A stretch of 52,875 nt of DNA from Thiotrichales bacterium. Lineage in GTDB: Bacteria; Pseudomonadota; Gammaproteobacteria; Thiomicrospirales; Thiomicrospiraceae. Within the stretch, counting starts at the first letter, position 1. Each line of letters opens with the position of its first letter. This document shows, piece by piece, positions 44,317 through 52,875 of this stretch. The notes under the pieces were generated by a model that was given only the letters and a program-made list of their open reading frames with translations, did not search any database and was not told where the DNA came from. The DNA lies in contig JAFGXP010000031.1 of NCBI GenBank assembly GCA_016936535.1, positions 1 through 52,875 of the forward strand, in the 5' to 3' direction. A program made the translations under genes and the position numbers.

Positions 44317-46923
44317 TTATTCTTGCTCTGGTTCAGGTGTGGAAATCCCAGAAAGGTTCTCGTTCATAGACGCTTGCTCTTCGGGTAGCTCTTCGCCTTC
44401 ATCCATATCGACCACCGCAATATCCACCAGTACTTCGCCAGCACCGAGGTTCATCAGTTTGACGCCTTGGGTATTGCGCCCGACTACTGAAATTTCGTTT
44501 ACGCGAGTTCGCACCAAGGTGCCACGATTCGTAATCAGGACAATTTCCTGCTCGGCAGTCACGCTTAAGGCTTTGACTACCATACCGTTTCGGTCGCTGG
44601 TTTTAATCGAAATAACCCCTTGGCCACCGCGATTAATCGTCGAATAATCCTCAACGGGTGTCGATTTACCAAAGCCATTTTCGGTCGCTGTTAAGATAAG
44701 CGTCTCGGCTTTAGCCACTTGCATACTGATGACTTTTTGATGGTCACTGAGCTTCATACCACGAACACCACGCGCGGTACGTCCCATGATACGGACATCG
44801 GCTTCATTAAAACGAATTGCCTTGCCAACATTACTAAAAAGCATAATTTCTTGGTTGCCGTCCGTCAGAGCCGTACCCACCAGCTCATCATCATCCAATA
44901 GGTCCACCGCAATAATACCGTTGGCACGCGGGCGGGAAAAATCAATTAAGGCAACGCGCTTGACCACTGCATTTTTGGTTGCCATAAACACAACCCGCTC
45001 TTCATCAAACTGATCTACCGGCAGCACAGAGGTAATCACTTCCCCTTCTTCCAGCGGCAGAACATTGACGATTGGTTTCCCGCGACTGCCTCGACTGGCC
45101 AAAGGCAACTGCCAGGTTTTCTGCCAATAGAGCTTGCCGCGATTTGAGAAACAGAGCAGCATATCGTGCGTACTGGCAACAAACAACTGGCCCACTTGAT
45201 CTTCTTCTTTCATGGCAGTTGCCGATTTTCCTCGCCCACCGCGACGTTGAGCACGATAGTCGCTTAGCGGCTGAGTCTTAATATAACCATCCTGCGAAAT
45301 GGTAACGATGCGATCTTCAACCGCAATCAAATCCTCGGCATCTAAATCTTGGTAACTGTGGTCAATTTCAGTACGTCTTACATCGCCAAAACTTTCGACT
45401 ACTTCTTGCAACTCCGTTTTGACCACTTCGGTCAAACGATCTGGATTGCGCAAAATTTCTAAAAATTCAGCGATTTTCAAAATTAAATCGCGATACTCGG
45501 CCAAGATTTTATCCTGCTCCAGCCCGGTTAAACGGTGCAGTCGCATCTCTAAAATCGATTGCGCCTGTACTGGCGACAACTTATAGATGGCGCCATTCGC
45601 ACCAAAACCAGCCGGCAAATCTTCTGGACGCACATCACTAAGTTCAACCCGCTCTAATAAATCCACCACCGAACCAATCGGCCAGTCGCGCGCCAACATT
45701 CGTTCTTTGGCAACCGCAGGATTCGGCGAAGACTTAATCAGCTCAATCATTTCGTCGATATTGGTTAAAGCAACCGCCAACCCTTCTAAGGTATGTGCTT
45801 TTTCACGGGCTTTGCGTAATTCAAAAATCGTGCGGCGCGTTACGACTTCACGACGATGTTTAACAAACGCTTCAATGATTTGCTTTAAATTCAATAACCT
45901 AGGTTGGCCATCAATCAGTGCCACCATGTTGACACCAAAAACAGTCTGCATAGTGGTTTGTTTGTAAAGATTATTGATAATCACCTCGGGAACTTCCCCG
46001 CGGCGCAACTCAATCACAATACGCATACCGTCTTTATCGGACTCATCGCGTAAAGCGGTAATACCTTCAATTTTTTTCTCTTTAACCAACTCAGCAATAC
46101 GCTCAATCAGCTTAGCTTTATTAACTTGGTAAGGGATTTCGTGAACAACGATTTGGGACTTGCCATTCTTATCCGTTTCGATTTCAGTGCGAGCACGCAT
46201 CTGTACGCGACCACGGCCGGTTTCATAAGCTTGACGAATGCCACTGGTGCCATTAATGATGCCGTAAGTCGGAAAATCCGGCCCTGGGAGATATTCCATT
46301 AAGCCAGAAATATCAATCTGCGGATTTTCAATATAAGCCAGACAGGCATGAACCGTTTCGGTCAGATTATGCGGCGGAATGTTGGTCGCCATGCCAACTG
46401 CAATCCCAGACGAGCCATTCACCAAGAGATTAGGGACGCGAGTAGGTAATACATCCGGCTCACTCTCAGAGCCATCATAGTTTTCAGAAAAGTTGACCGT
46501 CTCTTTTTCTAAATCTGCCAACAAGTGATGCGCAATACGCGACATGCGAATTTCGGTGTAACGCATTGCCGCCGGTGAATCGCCATCGACCGAACCAAAG
46601 TTTCCTTGGCCGTCCACCAACATATAACGCAGTGAGAAGGGTTGCGCCATGCGCACGATGGTGTCATAAACAGCAGTGTCACCGTGGGGATGATATTTAC
46701 CGATGACATCACCGACTATACGGGCCGATTTTTTATAGGGTTTGTTGAAGTCATTTTTTAATTCGTTCATCGCGTAAAGCACGCGACGGTGCACGGGCTT
46801 TAGGCCGTCTCGCACATCGGGGAGCGCTCGACCAACGATCACACTCATTGCATAGCTTAAATAGGATTGCTCCATCTCATCTTCGAGAGCAATCGGGATA
46901 ATCTCACGTGCAAATTCCGCCAT
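44317..46923 (-). CDS. gyrA: DNA gyrase subunit A
   Basis: GyrA is the DNA-cleaving subunit of gyrase, which introduces negative supercoils. The 868-residue protein has the catalytic tyrosine in [11 protein letters not shown], the quinolone-determining region [20 protein letters not shown], and a C-terminal beta-pinwheel with the GyrA box QRRGGRGK and repeated blades ([32 protein letters not shown]). The QRDR carries D and Y at positions that include the usual hotspots (Asp in HGDTAVYD; the residue aligned with Ser83 is also D/T-like), so resistance cannot be judged. A -10 lies upstream at 46959-46964. ubiG is divergent. Confidence 0.98.
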   Translation of the reverse strand: MAEFAREIIPIALEDEMEQSYLSYAMSVIVGRALPDVRDGLKPVHRRVLYAMNELKNDFNKPYKKSARIVGDVIGKYHPHGDTAVYDTIVRMAQPFSLRYMLVDGQGNFGSVDGDSPAAMRYTEIRMSRIAHHLLADLEKETVNFSENYDGSESEPDVLPTRVPNLLVNGSSGIAVGMATNIPPHNLTETVHACLAYIENPQIDISGLMEYLPGPDFPTYGIINGTSGIRQAYETGRGRVQMRARTEIETDKNGKSQIVVHEIPYQVNKAKLIERIAELVKEKKIEGITALRDESDKDGMRIVIELRRGEVPEVIINNLYKQTTMQTVFGVNMVALIDGQPRLLNLKQIIEAFVKHRREVVTRRTIFELRKAREKAHTLEGLAVALTNIDEMIELIKSSPNPAVAKERMLARDWPIGSVVDLLERVELSDVRPEDLPAGFGANGAIYKLSPVQAQSILEMRLHRLTGLEQDKILAEYRDLILKIAEFLEILRNPDRLTEVVKTELQEVVESFGDVRRTEIDHSYQDLDAEDLIAVEDRIVTISQDGYIKTQPLSDYRAQRRGGRGKSATAMKEEDQVGQLFVASTHDMLLCFSNRGKLYWQKTWQLPLASRGSRGKPIVNVLPLEEGEVITSVLPVDQFDEERVVFMATKNAVVKRVALIDFSRPRANGIIAVDLLDDDELVGTALTDGNQEIMLFSNVGKAIRFNEADVRIMGRTARGVRGMKLSDHQKVISMQVAKAETLILTATENGFGKSTPVEDYSTINRGGQGVISIKTSDRNGMVVKALSVTAEQEIVLITNRGTLVRTRVNEISVVGRNTQGVKLMNLGAGEVLVDIAVVDMDEGEELPEEQASMNENLSGISTPEPEQE

Positions 46924-46958
46924 GGGTGTTCACTTTCATCCAAACAAATTAAATGCGA

Positions 46959-46964
46959 ATTATA
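46959..46964 (-). promoter_or_regulatory. gyrA -10 element
   Basis: A perfect TATAAT on the minus strand about 36 bases before gyrA, followed by TCGC. The -35 region is not clear. Confidence 0.45.
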
Positions 46965-47113
46965 GCCCTATTTGCGCACCAAAGCGATGTTTTAAGGACG
47001 ATAATTTCGCACTCGACCCCCTATCGAGAAACGAGAAAAACTTGAGGTTAAGCCTTATTTTGCGTTTCAGCGTTTTTCAATGGGATTTGTCGCCCGTACG
47101 CATAGACAAACGC

Positions 47114-47119
47114 TATAAT
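47114..47119 (+). promoter_or_regulatory. ubiG -10 element
   Basis: A perfect TATAAT about 47 bases before ubiG. A good -35 is not seen at the right spacing. The 242-base gyrA-ubiG gap otherwise shows no gene. Confidence 0.45.
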
Positions 47120-47165
47120 CGTTGACCACTTTATTTGCCAAATTTTTATCAAAGGGGTCAAGGTT

Positions 47166-47906
47166 ATGGACGCACCCGCGACAGCAGAAATGCGCACGCA
47201 CGCAATCAATGACAATGTAGATGACCAAGAACTTGAAAACTTTAACCGGTTATCCAGTCGCTGGTGGGATAGCCAAGGGGAGTTTGGTGCTTTGCATAAA
47301 ATCAATCCTTTACGATTAGCGTTTATTCAACGCTGGCAACCCATTCGTGCGCAAAAAATTTTAGATATCGGTTGTGGTGGCGGCATTCTTTCAGAAGCCA
47401 TGGCCAAGATGGGGGCTCAGGTTACGGGGATTGATTTGGCCGAAGCGGTTTTGAGTGTGGCGCGTTTACATAGCTTAGACCAGGAAGTCTTGGTTGATTA
47501 TCAGCTGATCAGTGCAGAAGCTTATGCGCTTGCCCACCCTAATGAGCACGATTTGGTGACCTGCATGGAAATGCTGGAACATGTTCCCAATCCACAGGCG
47601 ATTATTCAAGCGGCCGCCGACAGCGTGAAACCAGGGGGCTGGGTCTTTTTTTCCACCCTTAATCGCAATTACAAAGCTTATTTACTTGCGATTTTTGCCG
47701 CCGAAAACCTTCTAAATCTTGTTCCTAAGGGCACACACACCTATCAAAAATTTTTGACACCAGCCGAGCTGGACGCTATGGCGCGTCAAGCAGGCTTGCA
47801 GTTGCGGGACAGCTCAGGAATCGATTTTAATCCCCTTTTGAATCGCTACCGCCTAAAGAGCGCATTAGACGTCAACTATCTTTTGGCTTATCAAAAAACC
47901 AACTAG
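47166..47906 (+). CDS. ubiG: Ubiquinone biosynthesis O-methyltransferase
   Basis: UbiG performs both SAM-dependent O-methylations in ubiquinone synthesis. The 246-residue protein has the UbiG N-terminus (ELENFNRLSSRWWDSQGEF, then KINPLRLAFI), SAM motif ILDIGCGGGILSEAMAKMG, ITGID-like VTGIDLA, the post-II region LVTCMEMLEHVPNP and motif III PGGWVFFSTLNRN. The ATG has GGGG eight bases upstream. It is divergent from gyrA and followed by a phosphatase and a short-chain reductase, the order ubiG-mupP-yciK known in Pseudomonas. Confidence 0.96.
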   Translation: MDAPATAEMRTHAINDNVDDQELENFNRLSSRWWDSQGEFGALHKINPLRLAFIQRWQPIRAQKILDIGCGGGILSEAMAKMGAQVTGIDLAEAVLSVARLHSLDQEVLVDYQLISAEAYALAHPNEHDLVTCMEMLEHVPNPQAIIQAAADSVKPGGWVFFSTLNRNYKAYLLAIFAAENLLNLVPKGTHTYQKFLTPAELDAMARQAGLQLRDSSGIDFNPLLNRYRLKSALDVNYLLAYQKTN

Positions 47907-47957
47907 CCAAAATCTGCTTTGGCCCTTATTCAGTCTGAACGATTAAAGGACTTTTTT

Positions 47958-48632
47958 GTGACACCAACCCGTTTTCCCCTCAAAGGGGTCTTGTTTGATT
48001 TAGATGGCACACTACTCGATACCTCTTTGGATTTCACCTATGCACTCAATCAAATCTGTGCCAAATTTGACCAGCCCAGAATCCGTTATCAGGATTTGCG
48101 TAAAACCGTGTCACAAGGTGGAACAGCCATGGTACAACAGGCGTTTCCTAATTTAACAGGCGAGGCTTTGGAACAAAGACGCCAAGAATTTCTGGACCTC
48201 TACTTTGAACATATCGACCGCCATACTCGACTCTTTCCCGGGCTGGAAGGCGGTATGGAACACCTTGCGTCTAAGCAGATTCCATGGGGAATTGTCACCA
48301 ATAAACCGACGTGGCTGACCGAAAAGCTCTTGTCGATTGTCCACTTTCCTAGCCGCCCTTTAACCGTAATTTGTGGCGACACCTTAAAGGTTCGTAAGCC
48401 GCATGCAGAACCAATGCTACTTGCCGCGCAACAGTGTGGTTTACCCTCGCAAAACTGCCTTTATCTCGGCGATCATCCGCGTGACATTGAGGCTGGAATC
48501 AATGCAAAAATGGCAACGGGAGTGGCCTACTACGGTTATTTGCCAGAAAATGCCGACGCAAGTGCTTGGCCGGCCGATTTTGAATTTCACACCCCTTACG
48601 AAATCAGCCAATTCATTCAATCGACTTTTTAG
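47958..48632 (+). CDS. mupP: HAD phosphatase, MupP/Gph type (probable MurNAc 6-phosphate phosphatase)
   Basis: A 224-residue HAD-superfamily phosphatase. The start is GTG at 47958, supported by AAAGGA seven bases upstream; the frame runs on to a TTG at 47919. Motif I is VLFDLDGTLLDTSLDFTYAL, motif II IVTNKPTW, motif III KVRKPHAEPM and motif IV YLGDHPRDIEAG, the cap being helical. Phosphoglycolate phosphatase (Gph) is the generic call, but the location between ubiG and yciK is that of MupP in Pseudomonas, which dephosphorylates N-acetylmuramic acid 6-phosphate in cell-wall recycling. The choice between the two is inferred from context. Confidence 0.85.
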   Translation: MTPTRFPLKGVLFDLDGTLLDTSLDFTYALNQICAKFDQPRIRYQDLRKTVSQGGTAMVQQAFPNLTGEALEQRRQEFLDLYFEHIDRHTRLFPGLEGGMEHLASKQIPWGIVTNKPTWLTEKLLSIVHFPSRPLTVICGDTLKVRKPHAEPMLLAAQQCGLPSQNCLYLGDHPRDIEAGINAKMATGVAYYGYLPENADASAWPADFEFHTPYEISQFIQSTF

Positions 48633-48643
48633 TAAGGGACATG

Positions 48644-49363
48644 ATGAAACACTATCTGATTACTGGCGCAGCTCAAGGACTGGGACGCGCATTGACTCGA
48701 CAACTGGTCGCCCAAGGCCACTTTGTTATCCTACTCGACAAGGCTATGGCGCCCTTAGTGCAGCTGTACGATGAACTGGAAGCGCAGTTTCCAGAGCAAT
48801 GTGCGCTCTACCCATTGGATCTGCTCGGAGCCAATATCGATCATTATCAGCAACTGGGAAAAACCTTGACGGAAACCTTTGGTGGCTTGGATGGTGTCTT
48901 TTTGAATGCAGCCATTTTGCCCGCTTTTACACCGATTGCGCATTTTCAATACAGCCAGTGGTATGAAGTACTACACACCAATCTCAACGCTAACTTTCAT
49001 TTAATTCAAGTCACGCTTCCCTGCTTGCTTGAACGTCAAGGGTCATTAGTGGCGATTTTAGATACCGAAGTCGAGCAGTCACCTGCGTTCTATGGTGCTT
49101 ATGGGGTCGCCAAGAGCGGCTTAGCCCAATTGGTACGGACCGTGGCGGCTGAAAACTGTGCCCAGCCATTGCATTGCACTTTGGCCCATATCGGGGTGTT
49201 CGCCACTGAATCACGCGGCCGGCTTTACCCAGGTGAAAATCCAACCCAGCTGTGCAGTGCAGAACAGATGGCACAACGCCTACTCAATGCCCTAGCCAAC
49301 CAACAACCGCAAGTCGGTGTGGCGCAATGTATTACCCTGAATGCAGACTCAGTTGAGGTTTAA
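48644..49363 (+). CDS. yciK: YciK-like short-chain dehydrogenase/reductase
   Basis: A Rossmann-fold oxidoreductase of about 239 residues. The coenzyme motif is HYLITGAAQGLGRALTRQL, the NAG-like motif is LNAAILPAF, and the catalytic tyrosine and lysine are in FYGAYGVAKSGLAQL; the usual catalytic serine position is in LVAILDTEVEQSP, where a serine is not evident. Two ATGs are adjacent (48641 and 48644); the second has better spacing from AAGGGA. E. coli and Pseudomonas have YciK near this context (ubiG-mupP-yciK in Pseudomonas). Substrate unknown. It ends 64 bases before the convergent ABC transporter gene. Confidence 0.8.
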   Translation: MKHYLITGAAQGLGRALTRQLVAQGHFVILLDKAMAPLVQLYDELEAQFPEQCALYPLDLLGANIDHYQQLGKTLTETFGGLDGVFLNAAILPAFTPIAHFQYSQWYEVLHTNLNANFHLIQVTLPCLLERQGSLVAILDTEVEQSPAFYGAYGVAKSGLAQLVRTVAAENCAQPLHCTLAHIGVFATESRGRLYPGENPTQLCSAEQMAQRLLNALANQQPQVGVAQCITLNADSVEV

Positions 49364-49427
49364 TTACTCAAGAAACCAACAAACCGCTGAGTCAAAAGTC
49401 CATGCCAAGACGGCGACTTAAACAGGT

Positions 49428-51101
49428 TCAAGGACGGCCAGACTCAGGAGCTGCAAGAGCTTGACGGACCAGCTCAGGAGCAGAAGCCAACAACGCTCGG
49501 GTGTAATCGTGTTGCGGGGATTGCAACACCTGACGCACCTCACCCTGCTCAACAATCTTACCCTGCTGCATCACTGCCACTCGATGCGCAATGGTTGGCA
49601 CAATCGACAAATCGTGGGTAATGAAAAGATAGGAAATGCCATACTGCTGCTGCAATTGATGCAATAACTGCAGAACTTGAGCACGTACGCTGACATCCAA
49701 CGCACTGGTGGGTTCATCGCAAATAATTAACTCTGGTTCAACGGCTAAAGCACGGGCAATGCCGATACGCTGTCTTTGCCCTCCAGAAAACTCATGCGGA
49801 TAACGATCTAAGTGCTCAGGTAATAACCCAACTTGCAATAACAGTGCTTCCAACCGTTGATTTTGCTGCTCGCGATCACGAGGACCGACCTGCAAACTCT
49901 GCATTCCCTCGCGCAGAATTTCTCGAATGGTCATACGAGGATTCAGCGCCGAAAAGGGGTCTTGAAAAATCACTTGAATTTTCTTGCGTAAAGGACGCAT
50001 TTTGCGCTCTGATAAACGATTCAAAACGATGGGATCCGACAAGGTTTTATCGGCAAAAAATCGAACTTCGCCGCCACGGGTTTTGGTTAGATTTAAGATG
50101 GCCTGACCAATCGTACTTTTGCCACTGCCTGATTCACCGACCAAGGCCAGTGTCTGCCCTCGCGGAATGGACAAATCCACTCCATCCACCGCCTTTAAAT
50201 ACCCTACCGTTCGCTGGAACAAGCCTTTTTTGATTGGAAAATACACCTGCAATCCCGAAAGTTGGAGCAAAGGCTGGCGCTCATCAATTGCATCCACCAA
50301 AGGTTTTGGAACCGAATCGGCTAATAGTTTCTGGGTATAAGGATGCTGCGGATTCTCAAAAAAACGTGCCTTATGCGCTAATTCAACCAACTTACCATGA
50401 CGTAAAACGGCAATTGTATCGGCCATTTCATACACGACCCCCATATCGTGCGTAATAAATAAAATCGAAAGCTTACGGGTTTGACGCAAATTTTTGAGCA
50501 ATTGTAAAACTTGAGCCTGAATGGTGACATCCAGTGCAGTCGTAGGCTCATCCGCAATTAACAAATCCGGCTCACAAGCCAAAGCCATAGCGATCATCAC
50601 CCTTTGCTTCTGTCCGCCGGAAAGTTGGTGCGGGTACCAATGATAACGAGCGCTCGCTTCGGGAATACCCACTTCCTCAAATAAGGCAACCACCTTGTTT
50701 CGAGCGGCCTTAGCACTTAAGCGAAGATGAACTCGAATGACTTCTGCAACCTGCTCACCTACCTTCATAACCGGATTCAATGAAGTCATTGGCTCCTGAA
50801 AAATCATGGCAATTTTTTTGCCTCGCCACTGCTGCATTTCCGCTTCTGTCAAGGCAAACAAAGCCTGTTCTTGCATGGTAATCGAGCCAGTGCTCACCTG
50901 TAATGCTGGCGGCAGCAGGCGCATAATCGCCAAAGAGGTCAGAGATTTACCACTGCCGGACTCTCCAACTAAGGCAAAAATTTCGCCCCTATGGACATCA
51001 AAGGTAAGATTTTCAACTAAAGGCTTACCGGCGACCTCAATCGAGAGATCATGGACACTCAAAACCGGAAATTCATGTTCTTTTGGGTATTTCTTAAGCA
51101 T
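49428..51101 (-). CDS. ABC transporter ATPase with two nucleotide-binding domains, oligopeptide/YejF type
   Basis: A 557-residue fused ATPase that should energise uptake of peptides or similar solutes. The first domain has Walker [17 protein letters not shown], signature [15 protein letters not shown] and Walker [13 protein letters not shown]; the second has [31 protein letters not shown] and [12 protein letters not shown]. Each is followed by the oligopeptide-type C-terminal extension with HPYTQKLL or HDYTRALL. The plan is that of YejF and GsiA. The start (MLKKYPKEH) is preferred over an upstream frame extension. It is downstream of two permease genes; the substrate-binding protein is not in the window. 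Confidence 0.93.
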   Translation of the reverse strand: MLKKYPKEHEFPVLSVHDLSIEVAGKPLVENLTFDVHRGEIFALVGESGSGKSLTSLAIMRLLPPALQVSTGSITMQEQALFALTEAEMQQWRGKKIAMIFQEPMTSLNPVMKVGEQVAEVIRVHLRLSAKAARNKVVALFEEVGIPEASARYHWYPHQLSGGQKQRVMIAMALACEPDLLIADEPTTALDVTIQAQVLQLLKNLRQTRKLSILFITHDMGVVYEMADTIAVLRHGKLVELAHKARFFENPQHPYTQKLLADSVPKPLVDAIDERQPLLQLSGLQVYFPIKKGLFQRTVGYLKAVDGVDLSIPRGQTLALVGESGSGKSTIGQAILNLTKTRGGEVRFFADKTLSDPIVLNRLSERKMRPLRKKIQVIFQDPFSALNPRMTIREILREGMQSLQVGPRDREQQNQRLEALLLQVGLLPEHLDRYPHEFSGGQRQRIGIARALAVEPELIICDEPTSALDVSVRAQVLQLLHQLQQQYGISYLFITHDLSIVPTIAHRVAVMQQGKIVEQGEVRQVLQSPQHDYTRALLASAPELVRQALAAPESGRP

Positions 51102-51121
51102 AATGCCACTCTTTTTCGGGT

Positions 51122-52519
51122 TTAGTGGGCTCGAGGATCGAGTACCCACTGCACTCGATCGGAAAACAAATTGGCAGCCAATACCAAAATAAACATAAAG
51201 CCAAAAGCCGCAGCCAATGACCACCAAACCATCGGCTCACGCGCCATTTCTAAACGCGCTTGGTTGATCATGTTCCCCCAACTTGGAGTGGTGGGGTCAA
51301 CCCCTACCCCCACGTAGGATAAAACCGCCTCCGCCAAAACCAAGCCACTGAAATCCAATACCAAGGCAATTAAAACCAAATGTAAAAGGTTAGGCATAAT
51401 ATGCCGACGAATAATGCTAAAGCCGCCTAACCCAAAAGCCTTCGCTGCCGTAACATATTCGATCTGACTGATTTTTAAAGTTTCGGCACGTAATAAACGG
51501 CATAAACCCGTCCAACTGGTCACCCCTAAAATCAAAATCAAAAACAAGAGGCGCATATCGGCACGTTCTTCAGTTGACCCAAACCAATCACTGTGACTGT
51601 TCAACAGGGATTGCATCACCAACACCGCAGCCGCGATCAGCAAAACCCCAGGAATCGAATTCAGCGTGGTATAGAGGTATTGAATAAGATCGTCCACCCA
51701 CCCCTTAAAGTAACCCGCAGAAATCCCCAGTATCAATGCCAAAGGCAACATGACCAAGGTCGTTAATAACCCAATCATCACTCCGGTACGAATCGCTTTA
51801 AAAGCTTGATAAAGCACGTCTTGGCCGACCTTATCGGTTCCCAAAACATGATAGAAATGACTCAGATAAAGCAACCACGTTAAGGTAAACAGCACAAAAA
51901 AGAGGGTAATGTACAAGGTGCCCCAAGGCAAGGCTTGGTAAGTTTGGGTGGGCTCTCGAAACACAAAAGCCCTTAACCGAAAATAGCCGTGAAACAGCCA
52001 AATTGATAAGGTAATAAAAAAGGCAATTAAAAAAGCATAGAGGGATTTTAAGCCAATATCCGCCATTTGCTCACTTGGAGAGGAAAGATGGCCACCCGCG
52101 TACTTAAGTGGCAGATAGGCCTGACTGACCCCGTCCTCGGTATAAACCACAGAACTACTGTATTCTTGCAAGGCAAAAGGTGCCGAATAGGTGCGTTCCG
52201 TCGAAAGCATAAGATGCTGCGTTGCCAAATCAAACAGACTGAGTGTTTTATCATATAAGGCTGGCTCAACCAGTGCATGCCAAGGGCTCGGAGCAGTCTC
52301 GGCCTCTGGGGCATGAACCTTAAAATGTACCGAATCAATCAGTGCAATCGCAAAATAGACTGCCAAAATCAAGCCGGTAGCCATTGCCATTTTTGACTCA
52401 AATACCTTTCTCCACTGTTTTCTGGCTTGCGAGGAATGCCGAATCGAACGCACTCCCCAAATCAGCACGAACAAAAGAATCCAGAGTAAAAAATCGGTCC
52501 ACAACCAAACCATGCTCAT
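51122..52519 (-). CDS. ABC transporter permease, DppC/OppC/YejE type, with long N-terminal extension
   Basis: A 465-residue inner-membrane permease. The C-terminal half (about 250-460) is the typical BPD permease domain, with the LGTDKVGQDVLYQAFKAIRTG entry, EYVTAAKAFGLGG (EAA loop) and SYVGVGVDPTTPSWGNMI. The first 230 residues are longer than in ordinary DppC: two N-terminal helices surround a hydrophilic stretch (about 75-160) that would be periplasmic, then another helix pair. YejE-type permeases also have such an extension. It overlaps the upstream permease gene by four bases, so the two are coupled. The ATPase gene follows after 20 bases. Confidence 0.9.
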   Translation of the reverse strand: MSMVWLWTDFLLWILLFVLIWGVRSIRHSSQARKQWRKVFESKMAMATGLILAVYFAIALIDSVHFKVHAPEAETAPSPWHALVEPALYDKTLSLFDLATQHLMLSTERTYSAPFALQEYSSSVVYTEDGVSQAYLPLKYAGGHLSSPSEQMADIGLKSLYAFLIAFFITLSIWLFHGYFRLRAFVFREPTQTYQALPWGTLYITLFFVLFTLTWLLYLSHFYHVLGTDKVGQDVLYQAFKAIRTGVMIGLLTTLVMLPLALILGISAGYFKGWVDDLIQYLYTTLNSIPGVLLIAAAVLVMQSLLNSHSDWFGSTEERADMRLLFLILILGVTSWTGLCRLLRAETLKISQIEYVTAAKAFGLGGFSIIRRHIMPNLLHLVLIALVLDFSGLVLAEAVLSYVGVGVDPTTPSWGNMINQARLEMAREPMVWWSLAAAFGFMFILVLAANLFSDRVQWVLDPRAH

Positions 52520-52875
52520 GCCAGTTTTACCCGCGGGTCAAAAAAGGTGTAAGAAATATCCGTCAACAAAAGACCGATAATGTAAAGCAATGAACCAATA
52601 AAGACCATCGCTTTCACGATACCAAAATCCTGCGAATTAATCGCATCAATAGTGTAGCTACCGAGTCCAGGAATCGCAAAAAACGATTCCATAATCAAAC
52701 TACCCATAAAAAGTGTGGGAATGACGACGACCACACCGGTTAGAATCGGCAGCATCCCATTACCCAAAACATGACGAAACAGCACTTGAATATCATTAAG
52801 CCCTTTGGCCTTAGCAGTTCGAACATAGTCTTTATTCATCTCTTCTAAAAAGAGGCTGCGATACCAGCGAATACC
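52516..52875 (-). CDS. ABC transporter permease, DppB/OppB/YejB type, 5' end missing
   Basis: The last 119 residues of a peptide-type permease, cut by the right edge; it continues past the first in-frame ATG up to the boundary. It contains the EAA loop (MNKDYVRTAKAKGLNDIQVL), then FRHVLGNGMLPILTGVVVVI, MESFFAIPGLGSYTIDAI and the C-terminal LLTDISYTFFDPRVKLA, all typical of DppB/OppB. The stop overlaps the start of the partner permease by four bases. The rest of the operon, including a solute-binding protein, would lie to the right. Confidence 0.93.
   Translation of the reverse strand, partial: GIRWYRSLFLEEMNKDYVRTAKAKGLNDIQVLFRHVLGNGMLPILTGVVVVIPTLFMGSLIMESFFAIPGLGSYTIDAINSQDFGIVKAMVFIGSLLYIIGLLLTDISYTFFDPRVKLA

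Noticed and set aside
1-52875. CRISPR arrays, insertion sequences, prophage or integration sites
   Set aside because: No spaced direct repeats, transposase, integrase or tRNA-adjacent attachment repeats were seen; the tRNA cluster is followed directly by uvrC.

Overview
This window is core chromosome of a gammaproteobacterium. The evidence is gene order: rpsB-tsf-pyrH-frr-uppS-cdsA with map divergent; pgsA followed by tRNA-Gly, tRNA-Cys and tRNA-Leu; a DUF2232 membrane gene between rpsR and rplI; and gyrA-serC-pheA-hisC-tyrA-aroA-cmk-rpsA-ihfB-lapA-pyrF in the Pseudomonas-like order. Base composition looks mid-range by eye (high forties percent GC). A relative of the Thiomicrospira/Thiomicrorhabdus sulfur oxidisers would fit, but nothing here proves that. 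I see no rRNA, insertion sequence, prophage, CRISPR array or obvious genomic island.

Layout. 1-5.4 kb (minus strand): translation factors and lipid-carrier genes (rpsB, tsf, pyrH, frr, uppS, cdsA, the last running off the left edge), with structured RNA around rpsB and tsf. 5.4-8.9 kb (plus): map and glnD. 9-12.4 kb (minus): gmhA and hldE for ADP-heptose, a VOC protein, and dapD. 12.6-15.5 kb (plus): a Spx/ArsC-like protein, dapE, a small membrane protein, pgsA and three tRNAs, with uvrC convergent. 17.5-24.3 kb: an S49 peptidase, an unknown membrane protein, rpoN, a bicupin protein, and a two-component system resembling those of proteobacterial dedicated sortase systems. 24.6-29.3 kb: a SPOR-domain protein, a 43-residue membrane protein, a YchJ-like protein, a MATE transporter, an unknown membrane protein and a Nudix hydrolase. 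29.3-35.4 kb (minus): alr, dnaB, the rpsF-rpsR-DUF2232-rplI operon, pyrF and lapA. 35.5-46.9 kb (minus): ihfB, rpsA, cmk, aroA, tyrA, hisC, pheA, serC, gyrA. 47.2-49.4 kb (plus): ubiG, a MupP/Gph-like phosphatase and a YciK-like reductase. 49.4-52.9 kb (minus): an oligopeptide-type ABC transporter cut by the right edge.

How the genes work together. dapD and dapE supply diaminopimelate; alr supplies D-alanine; uppS supplies the lipid carrier, and the MupP-like phosphatase may recycle muramic acid, so peptidoglycan metabolism is well represented. hldE and gmhA make the LPS heptose precursor. cdsA and pgsA belong to phospholipid synthesis. serC-pheA-hisC-tyrA-aroA form an aromatic amino-acid block joined to cmk and rpsA. 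GlnD (nitrogen sensing) and RpoN (sigma-54) are both present but not adjacent.

Most of the window is ordinary housekeeping. The best leads are the two-component pair with no sortase beside it, the bicupin protein whose apparent metal site is in the C-terminal rather than the N-terminal cupin, candidate ribosomal-protein leaders before rpsB and rpsF, the absence of lapB between lapA and pyrF, and several small membrane proteins. All calls come from reading the sequence; no searches or folding programs were run.
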